From: an uncultured Clostridia bacterium
Lineage (GTDB): Bacteria > Bacillota > Clostridia > UBA1381
Length of the DNA: 23,332 nt
Direction: 5' to 3'
NCBI GenBank assembly: GCA_934454215.1
Contig: CAKSGG010000043.1
Location: forward strand, 1 to 23,332
Below the pieces are notes generated by a model. The model was not told where the DNA came from. It saw nothing but the letters and a program-made list of their open reading frames with translations, and did not search any database. A program made the position numbers and the translations under genes. Shown here piece after piece: positions 14,301 through 22,158 of this stretch. Position 1 is the stretch's first letter, and each line of letters starts with the position of its first letter.

Positions 14301-15467
14301 TTATTGTTCCTTTTTCTTCATTTCGCAAAATACTCTTATCCAGCCGGAGTCAAGCTCTTTTGACGGTACTGACTGCCAGATGTATGCCTGTTCTTCTTCA
14401 AGCATAAGTGCTCCGTCGGTTGCCTTGTCCATTTCATTTTCGTCCTCTTTTGAGGATATTATAATATTCGGCTTAAATTCAATTCTGTATGCAGCCGCTG
14501 TTGGGTCGTCAATATTGGCGGCGGACGTCTCGGGATTTGAATTGTCGCGGCGTTTATCAATGTTAAAGCCGTCGGGATAGTAGTAGTACTTATCATCAAA
14601 GTGTACAATCGAGGCATCAAAATTCTTTGAACTGCCATCCGACTGACTTGCCTCGGCAACATAATCCGACCAATCCCATGCGGCAAGCTCATAAGAGCCG
14701 TTTTTGCCGAAGTTTATAACCAGCGGTTTACATTCCGTTTTTTGCATGACATAAAAACTGAATTCGGCATACACTGTATGATTTAAAATATTGTCGTTTT
14801 TATATTCAACTCTGAGCGCTTTTGTACCGGGCTTGCTCATATCAAAGCCGTCTGTTAAAATCGTATATTTGTCACGGCTGACAGGTGTGCTTCCGCCTCC
14901 CATATTAATTGCCGTAACAGTCATATCGGAAAAAATATTTTTCAAATCGTCCTCATCTGAGAATTGCATTTGTTCGGGCTTGTCGGGATTTATGGATTCA
15001 CCCTGAAGATATGTTCTGAAACCGCTGACTTTTAAAAATGAAATCGGTTCACCTTTTTCGGAGGAACTTGATATGGAATATCCTTCCGGCAGTGACAGCG
15101 AAATATCATCAATTTCGGGATATACGGCACTGCAAATGAACAGCTTACCGTCCTCATATTTTATAAAATATTCACCGTCGGCGATTTTTTCAGCCTTGTC
15201 CGCTTTCATGCTCTTTTTCAGCTCTGCGATTATTTTGCTTGAGCTTTTGTCATTAAGCAGTTTTTCCCAGTTTTCCGTATTCTGTTTATTATTTAATTCC
15301 TCCGCAAGCGTGTCCTTTATGTAAGACATAGTCTGACGGCTTTTATGCTCTCCGCCGTTTTTCACACTCTGCGCTATTGTAGGTATAAGTACAGTGAGCA
15401 AAATTGCCGCCGCAATTACGCATACGGCTATTTCGCCTATCAGATTTTTTATTTTATCGTTGGGCAA
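14301..15467 (-). CDS. Membrane-anchored protein with an Ig-like segment, function unknown
   Basis: The 388-residue protein has one N-terminal membrane helix (about 11-33, IGEIAVCVIAAAILLTVLIP) followed by a large, mostly polar outside part. Residues 145-255 resemble a bacterial Ig-like fold of the Big_3 kind (VSGFRTYLQGESI, YTILTDGFDMSKPGTKALRV, AEFSFYV). The segment before it is helical and charged. The C-terminal 130 residues are Ser/Asp-rich, with no family that I recognise. The start is TTG, 8 bp after GGAGG (plus 15476-15480). It is cotranscribed with the methyltransferase gene 3 bp downstream. There is no catalytic motif; a role at the cell surface is inferred from topology alone. Confidence 0.75.
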   Translation of the reverse strand: MPNDKIKNLIGEIAVCVIAAAILLTVLIPTIAQSVKNGGEHKSRQTMSYIKDTLAEELNNKQNTENWEKLLNDKSSSKIIAELKKSMKADKAEKIADGEYFIKYEDGKLFICSAVYPEIDDISLSLPEGYSISSSSEKGEPISFLKVSGFRTYLQGESINPDKPEQMQFSDEDDLKNIFSDMTVTAINMGGGSTPVSRDKYTILTDGFDMSKPGTKALRVEYKNDNILNHTVYAEFSFYVMQKTECKPLVINFGKNGSYELAAWDWSDYVAEASQSDGSSKNFDASIVHFDDKYYYYPDGFNIDKRRDNSNPETSAANIDDPTAAAYRIEFKPNIIISSKEDENEMDKATDGALMLEEEQAYIWQSVPSKELDSGWIRVFCEMKKKEQ

Positions 15468-15504
15468 TTTTAATACCTCCGCATTATTGAATTATACTTT
15501 GAAT

Positions 15505-15513
15505 ATTATAACA
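15505..15513 (-). promoter_or_regulatory. Extended -10 promoter of the minus-strand Ig-like gene
   Basis: TGTTATAAT on the minus strand (15513-15505) is a full extended -10 element. No good -35 is found 17 bp upstream (TGCAAA), which is tolerated in TGn promoters. The resulting leader would be about 30 nt. Confidence 0.5.
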
Positions 15514-15536
15514 TAAAAAATTCAATTTTGCATTTC

Positions 15537-15611
15537 AATACGGTAAAAACGTCTAAATGCACAAAATAAGTAAATTATGTGCAAAATAAATAGTGCAGTT
15601 TTTGCGGTATT
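15537..15611. repeat. Large imperfect inverted repeat between divergent promoters
   Basis: AATACGGTAAAAAC (15537-15550) and GTTTTTGCGGTATT (15598-15611) pair at 12 of 14 positions. Between them lie two related direct repeats, GCACAAAATAAGTA and GTGCAAAATAAATA, and a TGCAC/GTGCA inversion. The element sits upstream of both the hppA promoter and the minus-strand promoter, so it is not in either predicted leader. Confidence 0.55.
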
Positions 15612-15643
15612 ATTACAATTAAAATAATTATTTTTTAAATTTA

Positions 15644-15672
15644 TTGACTTGTACAAAAAAATGGGATAAAAT
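15644..15672 (+). promoter_or_regulatory. Promoter of hppA
   Basis: TTGACT (15644-15649), a 17-bp spacer and TAAAAT (15667-15672). Each box is one base off consensus. Transcription would start at about 15679, giving a leader of about 47 nt. Confidence 0.75.
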
Positions 15673-15725
15673 ATATATACTATAAATATAATAGTAATAG
15701 TGTATATATGAACAGGAGGATTAAT

Positions 15726-17813
15726 ATGGTGAATTTTGAAACATTGGCACCGATTGCGGTGCTCGTATGCGCAGTGATAGCGCTTTTATTTTCGGTATAT
15801 CAGTTTTATTCCGTAAAAAGCAAGCCCGAGGGTACGGAACGTATGAAAAGCATTGCTTCAAAAATCAGAAAAGGTGCAATGGCATATCTGAAACGTCAGT
15901 ATAAAACGGTAAGTATTTTCTTCGCTGTTATGTTTGTTGTATTGGCAATTCTTGCATTCAGCGGATTTTTAACTCCGTTTGTTCCGTTTGCGTTTCTGAC
16001 AGGCGGATTGTTTTCGGGTTTATCGGGATTTGTAGGTATGAAGATAGCCACTTATGCAAATCTGAGAACGGCGAACGGTTCAAGGGAAGGTCTTAATAAC
16101 GGATTGAAAATAGCTTTTGCGTCGGGTTCGGTTATGGGTCTGACGGTTGTCGGACTCGGACTGCTTGATATAAGTATGTGGTTTATTATTCTGAAATTCG
16201 GATTTAATCTGCCGATAGAGGAAATAACATCGGCAATGCTGACATTTGGTATGGGTGCTTCGTCAATGGCTCTGTTTGCAAGAGTCGGAGGCGGTATATT
16301 CACAAAGGCAGCCGATGTCGGAGCTGACCTTGTAGGTAAGGTTGAGGCGGGAATCCCAGAGGACGACCCCAGAAATCCGGCATGTATTGCGGATAATGTA
16401 GGAGATAATGTAGGCGACGTTGCAGGTATGGGCGCTGACCTTTATGAATCGTATGTAGGTTCGATTATATCGAGCGGTGCGCTTGCCGCTGCCGCAGGCT
16501 TGGGCTTTGGCGGAGTTGTTGTTCCTATGCTGATTGCGGCGGTAGGTATAATCGCTTCGATTATAGGTACGTTCTTTGTATCGACAAAGGAGGGTGCTGA
16601 CCAGAAAGCGCTGCTCGGCTCGCTTCGTAAGGGTACTTATGTTTCGTCAATTATAAGTGCGATTGCATCGGGCGTTCTTATATTCACGCTTTTACCCGAA
16701 AATTCAAACGTATTTTGGGCGGTTATTTCGGGACTGGTTGCAGGAGTGCTTATAGGCTTCTTTACAGAGTATTATACATCGGATTCATACGGTCCGACAA
16801 AAAAGCTTGCCGCATCATCGGAAACGGGTTCGGCTACGATTATCATTGACGGTATTGCTTTGGGAATGAGGTCAACTGCAATTCCCGTAATAATAATAGG
16901 TATTTCGGTAATTATTTCGTATTTCACATCGGGCGGAGCTGTGAAGTTTGAATCGGGACTGTACGGCGTGGGACTTTCGGCTGTCGGTATGCTTTCGACT
17001 TTGGGTATTACGCTTGCAACGGACGCTTACGGACCTGTAGCGGATAATGCCGGAGGTATTGCGGAAATGTCGGGTCTGCCGAGTGAGGTTCGCAGCAGAA
17101 CGGACGCACTTGATTCACTCGGAAATACAACGGCGGCAACAGGTAAGGGATTTGCTATAGGCTCTGCCGCATTGACAGCTTTGGCGCTTATAGTTTCATA
17201 TACGGATAAGGTTAAAGAGATGGGCGGAAGTTTAAATCTTCAGGTTACAAATCCCGCTGTTTTGATTGGCTTGTTTGTGGGAGCTATGCTGCCGTTCTTC
17301 TTCAGTGCAATGACGATGCAGGCTGTCGGACGTGCCGCTCAGAAGATAGTTGTTGAGGTAAGACGCCAGTTCAGAGAAATACCGGGACTTATGGAGGGTA
17401 AGGCTGACGCTGACTATGAAACCTGCGTTGACATTTGTACAAAGTCATCGCTGAGGGAAATGGTTCTTCCGGCGGCTTTGGGAATATTTGCTCCTATAGT
17501 TGTGGGAATGGTTCTTGGCTGCAACGGTGTTGTCGGAATGCTTGCGGGTGCGCTTGTATCGGGATTTGTACTTGCAATTATGATGGCAAACTCGGGCGGC
17601 TCATGGGACAATGCAAAGAAATATATTGAGGCAGGCAATTTTAACGGCAAGGGAAGCAGCAACCATAAGGCGGCAGTGGTCGGCGATACTGTCGGAGACC
17701 CGTTCAAGGATACCGCAGGACCGTCGGTTAATATACTGATAAAGCTTTTATCAATGGTTTCAATCGTGTTTGCGTCAATTGTTATTGCATACGGAGGACT
17801 CGGATTGTTTTAA
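15726..17813 (+). CDS. hppA: K+-dependent membrane pyrophosphatase (ion pump)
   Basis: The 695-residue protein has about 16 membrane segments and the pyrophosphate site DVGADLVGKVEAGIPEDDPR (about 197-215), followed by DNVGDNVGDVAGMGADLYES. A second Asp-rich site lies near the C-terminus (VGDTVGDPFKDTAGP). The sequence GNTTAATGKG (466-475) has Ala470 and Gly473 where K+-independent enzymes have Lys and Thr, so it belongs to the K+-dependent class. Most anaerobe members of that class pump Na+, some H+; the ion is not settled here. It uses pyrophosphate from biosynthesis to energise the membrane. The ATG at 15726 is chosen because CAGGAGG (15713-15719) sits 6 bp upstream. An in-frame ATG at 15708 lies before that site and is rejected. 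Confidence 0.97.
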   Translation: MVNFETLAPIAVLVCAVIALLFSVYQFYSVKSKPEGTERMKSIASKIRKGAMAYLKRQYKTVSIFFAVMFVVLAILAFSGFLTPFVPFAFLTGGLFSGLSGFVGMKIATYANLRTANGSREGLNNGLKIAFASGSVMGLTVVGLGLLDISMWFIILKFGFNLPIEEITSAMLTFGMGASSMALFARVGGGIFTKAADVGADLVGKVEAGIPEDDPRNPACIADNVGDNVGDVAGMGADLYESYVGSIISSGALAAAAGLGFGGVVVPMLIAAVGIIASIIGTFFVSTKEGADQKALLGSLRKGTYVSSIISAIASGVLIFTLLPENSNVFWAVISGLVAGVLIGFFTEYYTSDSYGPTKKLAASSETGSATIIIDGIALGMRSTAIPVIIIGISVIISYFTSGGAVKFESGLYGVGLSAVGMLSTLGITLATDAYGPVADNAGGIAEMSGLPSEVRSRTDALDSLGNTTAATGKGFAIGSAALTALALIVSYTDKVKEMGGSLNLQVTNPAVLIGLFVGAMLPFFFSAMTMQAVGRAAQKIVVEVRRQFREIPGLMEGKADADYETCVDICTKSSLREMVLPAALGIFAPIVVGMVLGCNGVVGMLAGALVSGFVLAIMMANSGGSWDNAKKYIEAGNFNGKGSSNHKAAVVGDTVGDPFKDTAGPSVNILIKLLSMVSIVFASIVIAYGGLGLF

Positions 17814-17816
17814 TTT

Positions 17817-17850
17817 AAAAAGGACTGCTGTATTCAGCAGTCCTTTTTTT
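17817..17850. terminator. Bidirectional terminator between hppA and the quinone oxidoreductase gene
   Basis: A 14-bp perfect stem, AAAAAGGACTGCTG (17817-17830) with CAGCAGTCCTTTTT (17835-17848), encloses a TATT loop and has U-runs in both directions. It lies between two convergent stop codons, 17813 and 17856. Confidence 0.95.
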
Positions 17851-17855
17851 ATGCT

Positions 17856-18839
17856 TTATCTGACTTTCAAAACAACCTTTCCGATGTTTTTACCTTTGTA
17901 GAGCAGGTCATGAGCCGTTTCTGCCTCGGTAATCGGCAGAATTTTATAGATTGTCGGCTTAACCTTTCCTTCGGCAACCTTCGGCCATACGTCATTTACA
18001 AGAGCCGAAAGTATTTCAGCTTTGACCTGCGGTGTTCTTGAACGCAGAGTACTTCCGACTATTCTTACATTTCTTACATATATGTTCTTTAAATCAATTT
18101 CTGTTTTCTGACCTGCCAGAGCTGCAATCATAATCCATCTTGCACCGTGGTTCAGATAGTGTATGCACTTGCCCATAACCTCGCCGCCGAGACAGTCAAT
18201 TGCAACGTCAACGCCGTGACCGTTATCAAGCTCACGCTTTAAAACTTCAACAATATCTTCTTTTGATGTGTTCACAACAACGTCAGCATTAAGGTGCTTT
18301 ATCGAATCCGCAATTTCATCTGAAAGAACGGTGGTAATCACACGGATACCGAATGCCTTTGCCATTGGAATAACAACGCTTGCAAGTCCGCTTGCACCCG
18401 CATTCATCAAGAGCGTATTGCCCGATTGAATTTTGCCTTCCCAAAACAGGTTCAGATATGCCGTGGCGAATGCTTCGGGTATAGCCGCAGCCTCTGCCAT
18501 TGTGCAATTTTCGGGAACGGGCATAAGCATGTCGTATTTTACCGAAACATATTCGGCATATCCGCCTCCGCCGAGCAGTGCGCAGACTTTATCGCCTATT
18601 TTCCAATTGCTTTTTTCTTTTGCCCCATCGGCGATTTCAACAATTTCTCCCGAAATTTCAAGCCCCATCCATTCGGGACAGCCCGGCGGAGGAGGATAGT
18701 CGCCCTCTCTCTGCATTAAATCCGCACGGTTCAATGCGGCATATTCGATTTTTACAAGAACCTCGTCCGATTTTAAAATCGGGTCGGGAACATTGCTCCA
18801 GCTTAAACTTCTGTCATCATTAACCAATATTGCTTTCAT
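17856..18839 (-). CDS. Zinc-free quinone oxidoreductase-like dehydrogenase (PIG3/QOR type)
   Basis: The 327-residue MDR protein has an N-terminal GroES-like domain (VLVKIEYAALNRADLMQREG, about 27-46, then YPPPPGCPEWMGLEISGEI) and a Rossmann domain (MNAGASGLASVVIPMAKAFG, about 145-164). The ALNRADLMQREG motif is typical of the TP53I3/PIG3 quinone oxidoreductases, and no structural-zinc Cys cluster is present. The third glycine of the usual AxxGxxG nucleotide loop is Ala153. Family members reduce quinones or alpha,beta-unsaturated carbonyls with NADPH. It is the last gene of a three-gene operon, 18 bp after the SDR, with AAGGAG 8 bp before its ATG. Confidence 0.9.
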   Translation of the reverse strand: MKAILVNDDRSLSWSNVPDPILKSDEVLVKIEYAALNRADLMQREGDYPPPPGCPEWMGLEISGEIVEIADGAKEKSNWKIGDKVCALLGGGGYAEYVSVKYDMLMPVPENCTMAEAAAIPEAFATAYLNLFWEGKIQSGNTLLMNAGASGLASVVIPMAKAFGIRVITTVLSDEIADSIKHLNADVVVNTSKEDIVEVLKRELDNGHGVDVAIDCLGGEVMGKCIHYLNHGARWIMIAALAGQKTEIDLKNIYVRNVRIVGSTLRSRTPQVKAEILSALVNDVWPKVAEGKVKPTIYKILPITEAETAHDLLYKGKNIGKVVLKVR

Positions 18840-18857
18840 TATTCATTCTCCTTTTTT

Positions 18858-19601
18858 TTAATATAATCCAGCGGCGCAGGCTCTTGCACCGTCAACAAGA
18901 TAATTGTCGCCCGATATAAACGCCGCCTTGTCGGACGCAAGATACATCACAAGGTCAACTACTTCAATAGGCTCTGCCGCTCTGCCGAGCGGAGTACGCA
19001 TATTTGCCATACCGGGTCTTGTCATAACAGGCCCGGGCGATACCATACAACATCTTACGTTTGAATCAGCGCCGTACAGTGCAATTGATTTTGTAAGTCC
19101 GATAAGCCCTGCTTTTTCCGATGAATAGTCAACGGTTGCACTGCCTGTTGTGCCGTCAATTGAGCCTATGTTTATAATAACGCCGCTTTTTTGCTCTTTC
19201 ATTATATCAACGGCCGCTCTTGCCATATATAACGGCGCTTTGAAATTTACGTCAACACCCCAGTCAAGACTTTCAATCGAGCGCTTGCCGAACGGAACGG
19301 GTTCATTAAATATACGTCCGGGGAAACCGCCGGCATAGCTGATTGTCACATCGACAGTTCCGTATTTTTCTTTTGCCGTTTTTACTGCGTTTTCGATTTC
19401 GCAATAATTTCTTACATTGCATACGATTCCGAGAACCTCAAAGCCTTTGTCTTTCAGCTCCTTTTCCTGTTTTTTAAGAACCTCCCCGTTTACGTCAAGC
19501 ATAACAACGTTTGCGCCCTCTTCGGCGAAACGCTCACAGCTCAGCCTGCCCATTCCACTTGCCGCACCCGTTATAATAACGGTTTTGTTTTTAAATTCCA
19601 T
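18858..19601 (-). CDS. SDR family NAD-dependent oxidoreductase
   Basis: The 247-residue classical SDR has the cofactor loop TGAASGMG (11-18), Asp36 in VVMLDVN (favours NAD over NADP), Asn119, Ser147, and Tyr159 with Lys163 (YSSEK). The usual NNAG motif is replaced by SYAG (88-91), so the structural Asn pair is lost; activity is probably kept because the Ser-Tyr-Lys set is intact. The substrate is unknown. Its Shine-Dalgarno GGGAGG (19615-19610) overlaps the last codons of the upstream gene, whose stop is 3 bp away, so the two are translationally linked. Confidence 0.92.
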   Translation of the reverse strand: MEFKNKTVIITGAASGMGRLSCERFAEEGANVVMLDVNGEVLKKQEKELKDKGFEVLGIVCNVRNYCEIENAVKTAKEKYGTVDVTISYAGGFPGRIFNEPVPFGKRSIESLDWGVDVNFKAPLYMARAAVDIMKEQKSGVIINIGSIDGTTGSATVDYSSEKAGLIGLTKSIALYGADSNVRCCMVSPGPVMTRPGMANMRTPLGRAAEPIEVVDLVMYLASDKAAFISGDNYLVDGARACAAGLY

Positions 19602-19604
19602 TTT

Positions 19605-20372
19605 TTAATCCTCCCACGGTAAATTTTTATATTGATTTAATTCCATAAGTGTTTTTACTTCTTCTATAACAGGCTGTGCCTCTTCCGATTGCTCTAACTT
19701 TGTCAGATATGTACATGAGCCGAGCATGGGATTTAGCAGTCTGTGCTGACGGCAGTGAGTGCCGTTACATAAAAACAGGAACGGAATATCTAATTTTTTC
19801 TTTAACAGCAGAGTGATTGCAAAATTTTCTTCAAGCTCCTCTTGGCTGTTTGCACTTGTGACAAGCTTTGCAATATCAGCGCCCCGCTCCTGCTGTGCAA
19901 GCATTATATCAAACACTTCTTCTCTCGAAACAAATCTGTCGCATATATGCGTTGACATAAGTACCTGCGCACCAAGTTCGTGCGCTTTTTTGATAATCGC
20001 TTTTTGCTTTTCAACAGCTGTGCTGTCCTTTGAAAATTCGGGACTGCTGTCATCAAACATACCGCCACGTATATCAATGAGCGTGCCGCCGAGATGAAAT
20101 GCAGCGATTAATTCGTCCGCCAGAACATCATCGCTTTTGTCGGGTGAACCGTTTTTATAGTTTGTCACATACGACGGCTTTCCGTTCATGGCTGCGAAAA
20201 GCTTTTTATAATTTTCTTCCGTTCGCTCCTCTGCATTGAGCATATCAATCTGAAATCCGAAGCAATCGGTGCCGAATTTCAAGCCCTCCTTTATTTCTTC
20301 AAGCAAGCCTGCGGTTGTTTTTTGCTTGAGCATAAGTGTGACAGTGGGTCTGTCCTTAACTAAATAATTCAC
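19605..20372 (-). CDS. Divergent type I 3-dehydroquinate dehydratase-like protein
   Basis: The 255-residue TIM-barrel type protein keeps the class I dehydroquinase catalytic centre. It has the Schiff-base Lys169 (GADIAKL), general base His142 (MSTHIC), Arg211 in RLLNPMLGS, and Ser229/Gln233 in the S-x3-Q lid. The spacing is almost identical to the enterobacterial enzyme (H143, K170, R213, S232, Q236). Positions that normally contact the substrate differ: ExR in strand 2 is here GFQ (39-41), and the TFR of strand 3 is TNY. It may dehydrate a different hydroaromatic acid, or be a specialised aldolase-type enzyme. The start is GTG at 20372, 9 bp after GAGGAG (20387-20382). An in-frame TTG at 20381 abuts that site and is rejected. 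It is the first gene of the operon with the SDR and the quinone oxidoreductase. Confidence 0.8.
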   Translation of the reverse strand: MNYLVKDRPTVTLMLKQKTTAGLLEEIKEGLKFGTDCFGFQIDMLNAEERTEENYKKLFAAMNGKPSYVTNYKNGSPDKSDDVLADELIAAFHLGGTLIDIRGGMFDDSSPEFSKDSTAVEKQKAIIKKAHELGAQVLMSTHICDRFVSREEVFDIMLAQQERGADIAKLVTSANSQEELEENFAITLLLKKKLDIPFLFLCNGTHCRQHRLLNPMLGSCTYLTKLEQSEEAQPVIEEVKTLMELNQYKNLPWED

Positions 20373-20395
20373 GTTAATCAACTCCTCATGCTTAT

Positions 20396-20423
20396 ATTAT
20401 AACAATACCAAAGAAAAAAACAA
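20396..20423 (-). promoter_or_regulatory. Promoter of the dehydroquinase-like/SDR/QOR operon
   Basis: On the minus strand TTGTTT (20423-20418), 16 bp and a perfect TATAAT (20401-20396). The -35 overlaps the first half-site of the repeat array at 20419-20463. Confidence 0.6.
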
Positions 20424-20463
20424 TATCATAAATGATACTGTTTTTAATATTTTTGATACTGTT
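20419..20463. repeat. Three-half-site repeat array, likely operator (or phoR terminator)
   Basis: AACAATATCAT (20419-20429) and ATGATACTGTT (20432-20442) form a dyad at 10 of 11 positions with a 2-bp spacer. TGATACTGTT recurs at 20454-20463, exactly 21 bp (two helical turns) from its first copy at 20433-20442, and the match continues through the following TTTTAATATTT. The position over the operon's -35 suggests a regulator site. In the phoR direction (minus) the dyad also ends in a T-run, so weak termination of phoR is the alternative. Confidence 0.6.
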
Positions 20464-20502
20464 TTAATATTTATAATGCAATAAAGTTATTATTTTTGAT
20501 AT

Positions 20503-22158
20503 TTATATAGAGCGGAAAGAAATTGTTATGCCGGTGCCCTTGCCTTCTGTGCTTTCAAGCTTTATTTCGGCATTGTGATACATAGCGCCGTGCTTTACGA
20601 TTGCAAGCCCGAGTCCCGTACCGCCCGCCTGCTTTGAACGGCTTTTATCAACACGGTAAAAACGCTCAAACACACGGCTTTGCTCGCCTTTGGGAATACC
20701 GATGCCTGTATCTCTTACGGTCAGATTAACCTTATCGGAGGCTGTGTTTATGATTATATCAACAACTCCGTTTTCTTTGTTGTACTTAATTGCATTGTCG
20801 CAGAGATTATAAATCATTTCGTCAAGAATTTTTTCGATGCCCTGCACATAAGCGGTATCGCCTATAACGTTGAGTGAAATATTATGCTTATCGGCAACGG
20901 GCTTTAAACGTGATACAATGCTCTTTGAAAGACTGTACAAGTCAATCTTTTCGTTGTCCATGGGAACGGCACCTTCGTCAAGCTCCGATATTTTCATAAT
21001 ATCACTGACAAGTGTAATCAGTCTTTGCGCTTCGTCATAAATTGATGTTGAAAAATCAATAACGGTTTCTTTCGGCGTTCCGCCCGATTTCATAATTTCG
21101 GCAAATCCCGAAATTGATGTAAGCGGAGTTTTCAGCTCATGAGAAACATTTGATGTGAACTCACGGCGTAACTGCTCGCACTTTGCGCTTTCGGTGATGT
21201 CTATGATTACGATAACCGCTCCTATTATTTCATTATTCCGATAAACTGGGCTTGCAATTAAATTATATGTATTTTCATCTAACGAAATATCGCTTTGCGC
21301 TCTGTTTCCGCCGAGAGCCTTTTCTATAACATCTCTGAAACCCTTTGTGCGGTTGAAATTCAGCACACTGCTGTTGTTTATATCCGTAATTTCAAGCAAG
21401 CGCAGAGCGGCGCTGTTATATGACAGAACCTTTGCCGATTTGTCGATTACCAAAAGTCCCTCGTTCATGTTTTCGCATATAAGCTTAAATTCACGGCGGC
21501 TTTGCTCTGCCTCGCTGAGCTGACGTTCTATCGTTTTATGCTGTGCCGACAGCTTTTTCAGCAGGGGAGTTAATTCGTCGTATGCTTCGTTGCTTTCGGG
21601 ATTTTCCAGATTCAGCTCGTTTATCGGCTTGACTATTGCTTTTGCCGCTCTGCGGGACAGATAAAATGAAATCGCAAGCATAACGGCTATGATTAATATG
21701 ACCGGCTGTACAAGCCCGAGAAGAATAACGATAACGGAATTTTGAGTTGCCGATACTCTTAACACTGAGCCGTTATCAAGCTTTTGTGCATAATATAACG
21801 TCTTTTGCATTAATGTATCGGAATATCTTGTGCTTTTTCCGCTGCCGTCCTTTAATGCGCTCTGAACCTCTTCTCTGTCAGCATGATTTTCGAGATTTCC
21901 CGTATCGGCTGAGGTATCAGCCAAAACAGTTCCGTCGGGTGCTATAAGAGTAATTCGGGTGTTTGCGCCCTTAAAATTGTCTATATATGCTCTGCCGTAA
22001 TTGTTTACCGCATAAGATATATAGCCTGCTTCGCTTTCAAGCTCTGTAAATACCTGTGCTTCAAAGTATTCAAAAAGCATACCGAAAATTAATAAAAAGC
22101 TGATAAATAAAGTAACCATTGACGCCCAAAAGGTTGATTTGAATATTTTACTGCTCAC
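20503..22158 (-). CDS. phoR: Sensor histidine kinase, PhoR type
   Basis: The 551-residue membrane kinase has two helices (about 10-30 and 143-166) around an extracytoplasmic sensor of about 110 residues. A short linker follows (167-220), then a PAS domain (about 225-325). HisKA has the phospho-acceptor His340 in FTSNVSHELKTPLTSISG. The ATPase has the N box IYNLCDNAIKYN, G1 DTGIGIP, F box RVFERFYRVD and G2 GGTGLGLAIVKH. The linker after helix 2 shows no full HAMP domain by eye. It starts with GTG, 8 bp after GGGAGG, and overlaps the regulator gene by 11 bp. Assignment to phosphate sensing rests on the phoU neighbour; the kinase alone would be WalK/PhoR-like. Confidence 0.92.
   Translation of the reverse strand: MSSKIFKSTFWASMVTLFISFLLIFGMLFEYFEAQVFTELESEAGYISYAVNNYGRAYIDNFKGANTRITLIAPDGTVLADTSADTGNLENHADREEVQSALKDGSGKSTRYSDTLMQKTLYYAQKLDNGSVLRVSATQNSVIVILLGLVQPVILIIAVMLAISFYLSRRAAKAIVKPINELNLENPESNEAYDELTPLLKKLSAQHKTIERQLSEAEQSRREFKLICENMNEGLLVIDKSAKVLSYNSAALRLLEITDINNSSVLNFNRTKGFRDVIEKALGGNRAQSDISLDENTYNLIASPVYRNNEIIGAVIVIIDITESAKCEQLRREFTSNVSHELKTPLTSISGFAEIMKSGGTPKETVIDFSTSIYDEAQRLITLVSDIMKISELDEGAVPMDNEKIDLYSLSKSIVSRLKPVADKHNISLNVIGDTAYVQGIEKILDEMIYNLCDNAIKYNKENGVVDIIINTASDKVNLTVRDTGIGIPKGEQSRVFERFYRVDKSRSKQAGGTGLGLAIVKHGAMYHNAEIKLESTEGKGTGITISFRSI

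Noticed and set aside
15673..15709. ATATATAC/GTATATAT inverted repeat around the hppA transcription start
   Set aside because: Low-complexity A/T sequence where such pairing is expected by chance; no further support for a leader structure or riboswitch.
15708..15725. Upstream ATG start for hppA
   Set aside because: The CAGGAGG site lies between it and the ATG at 15726, so the downstream start fits better.
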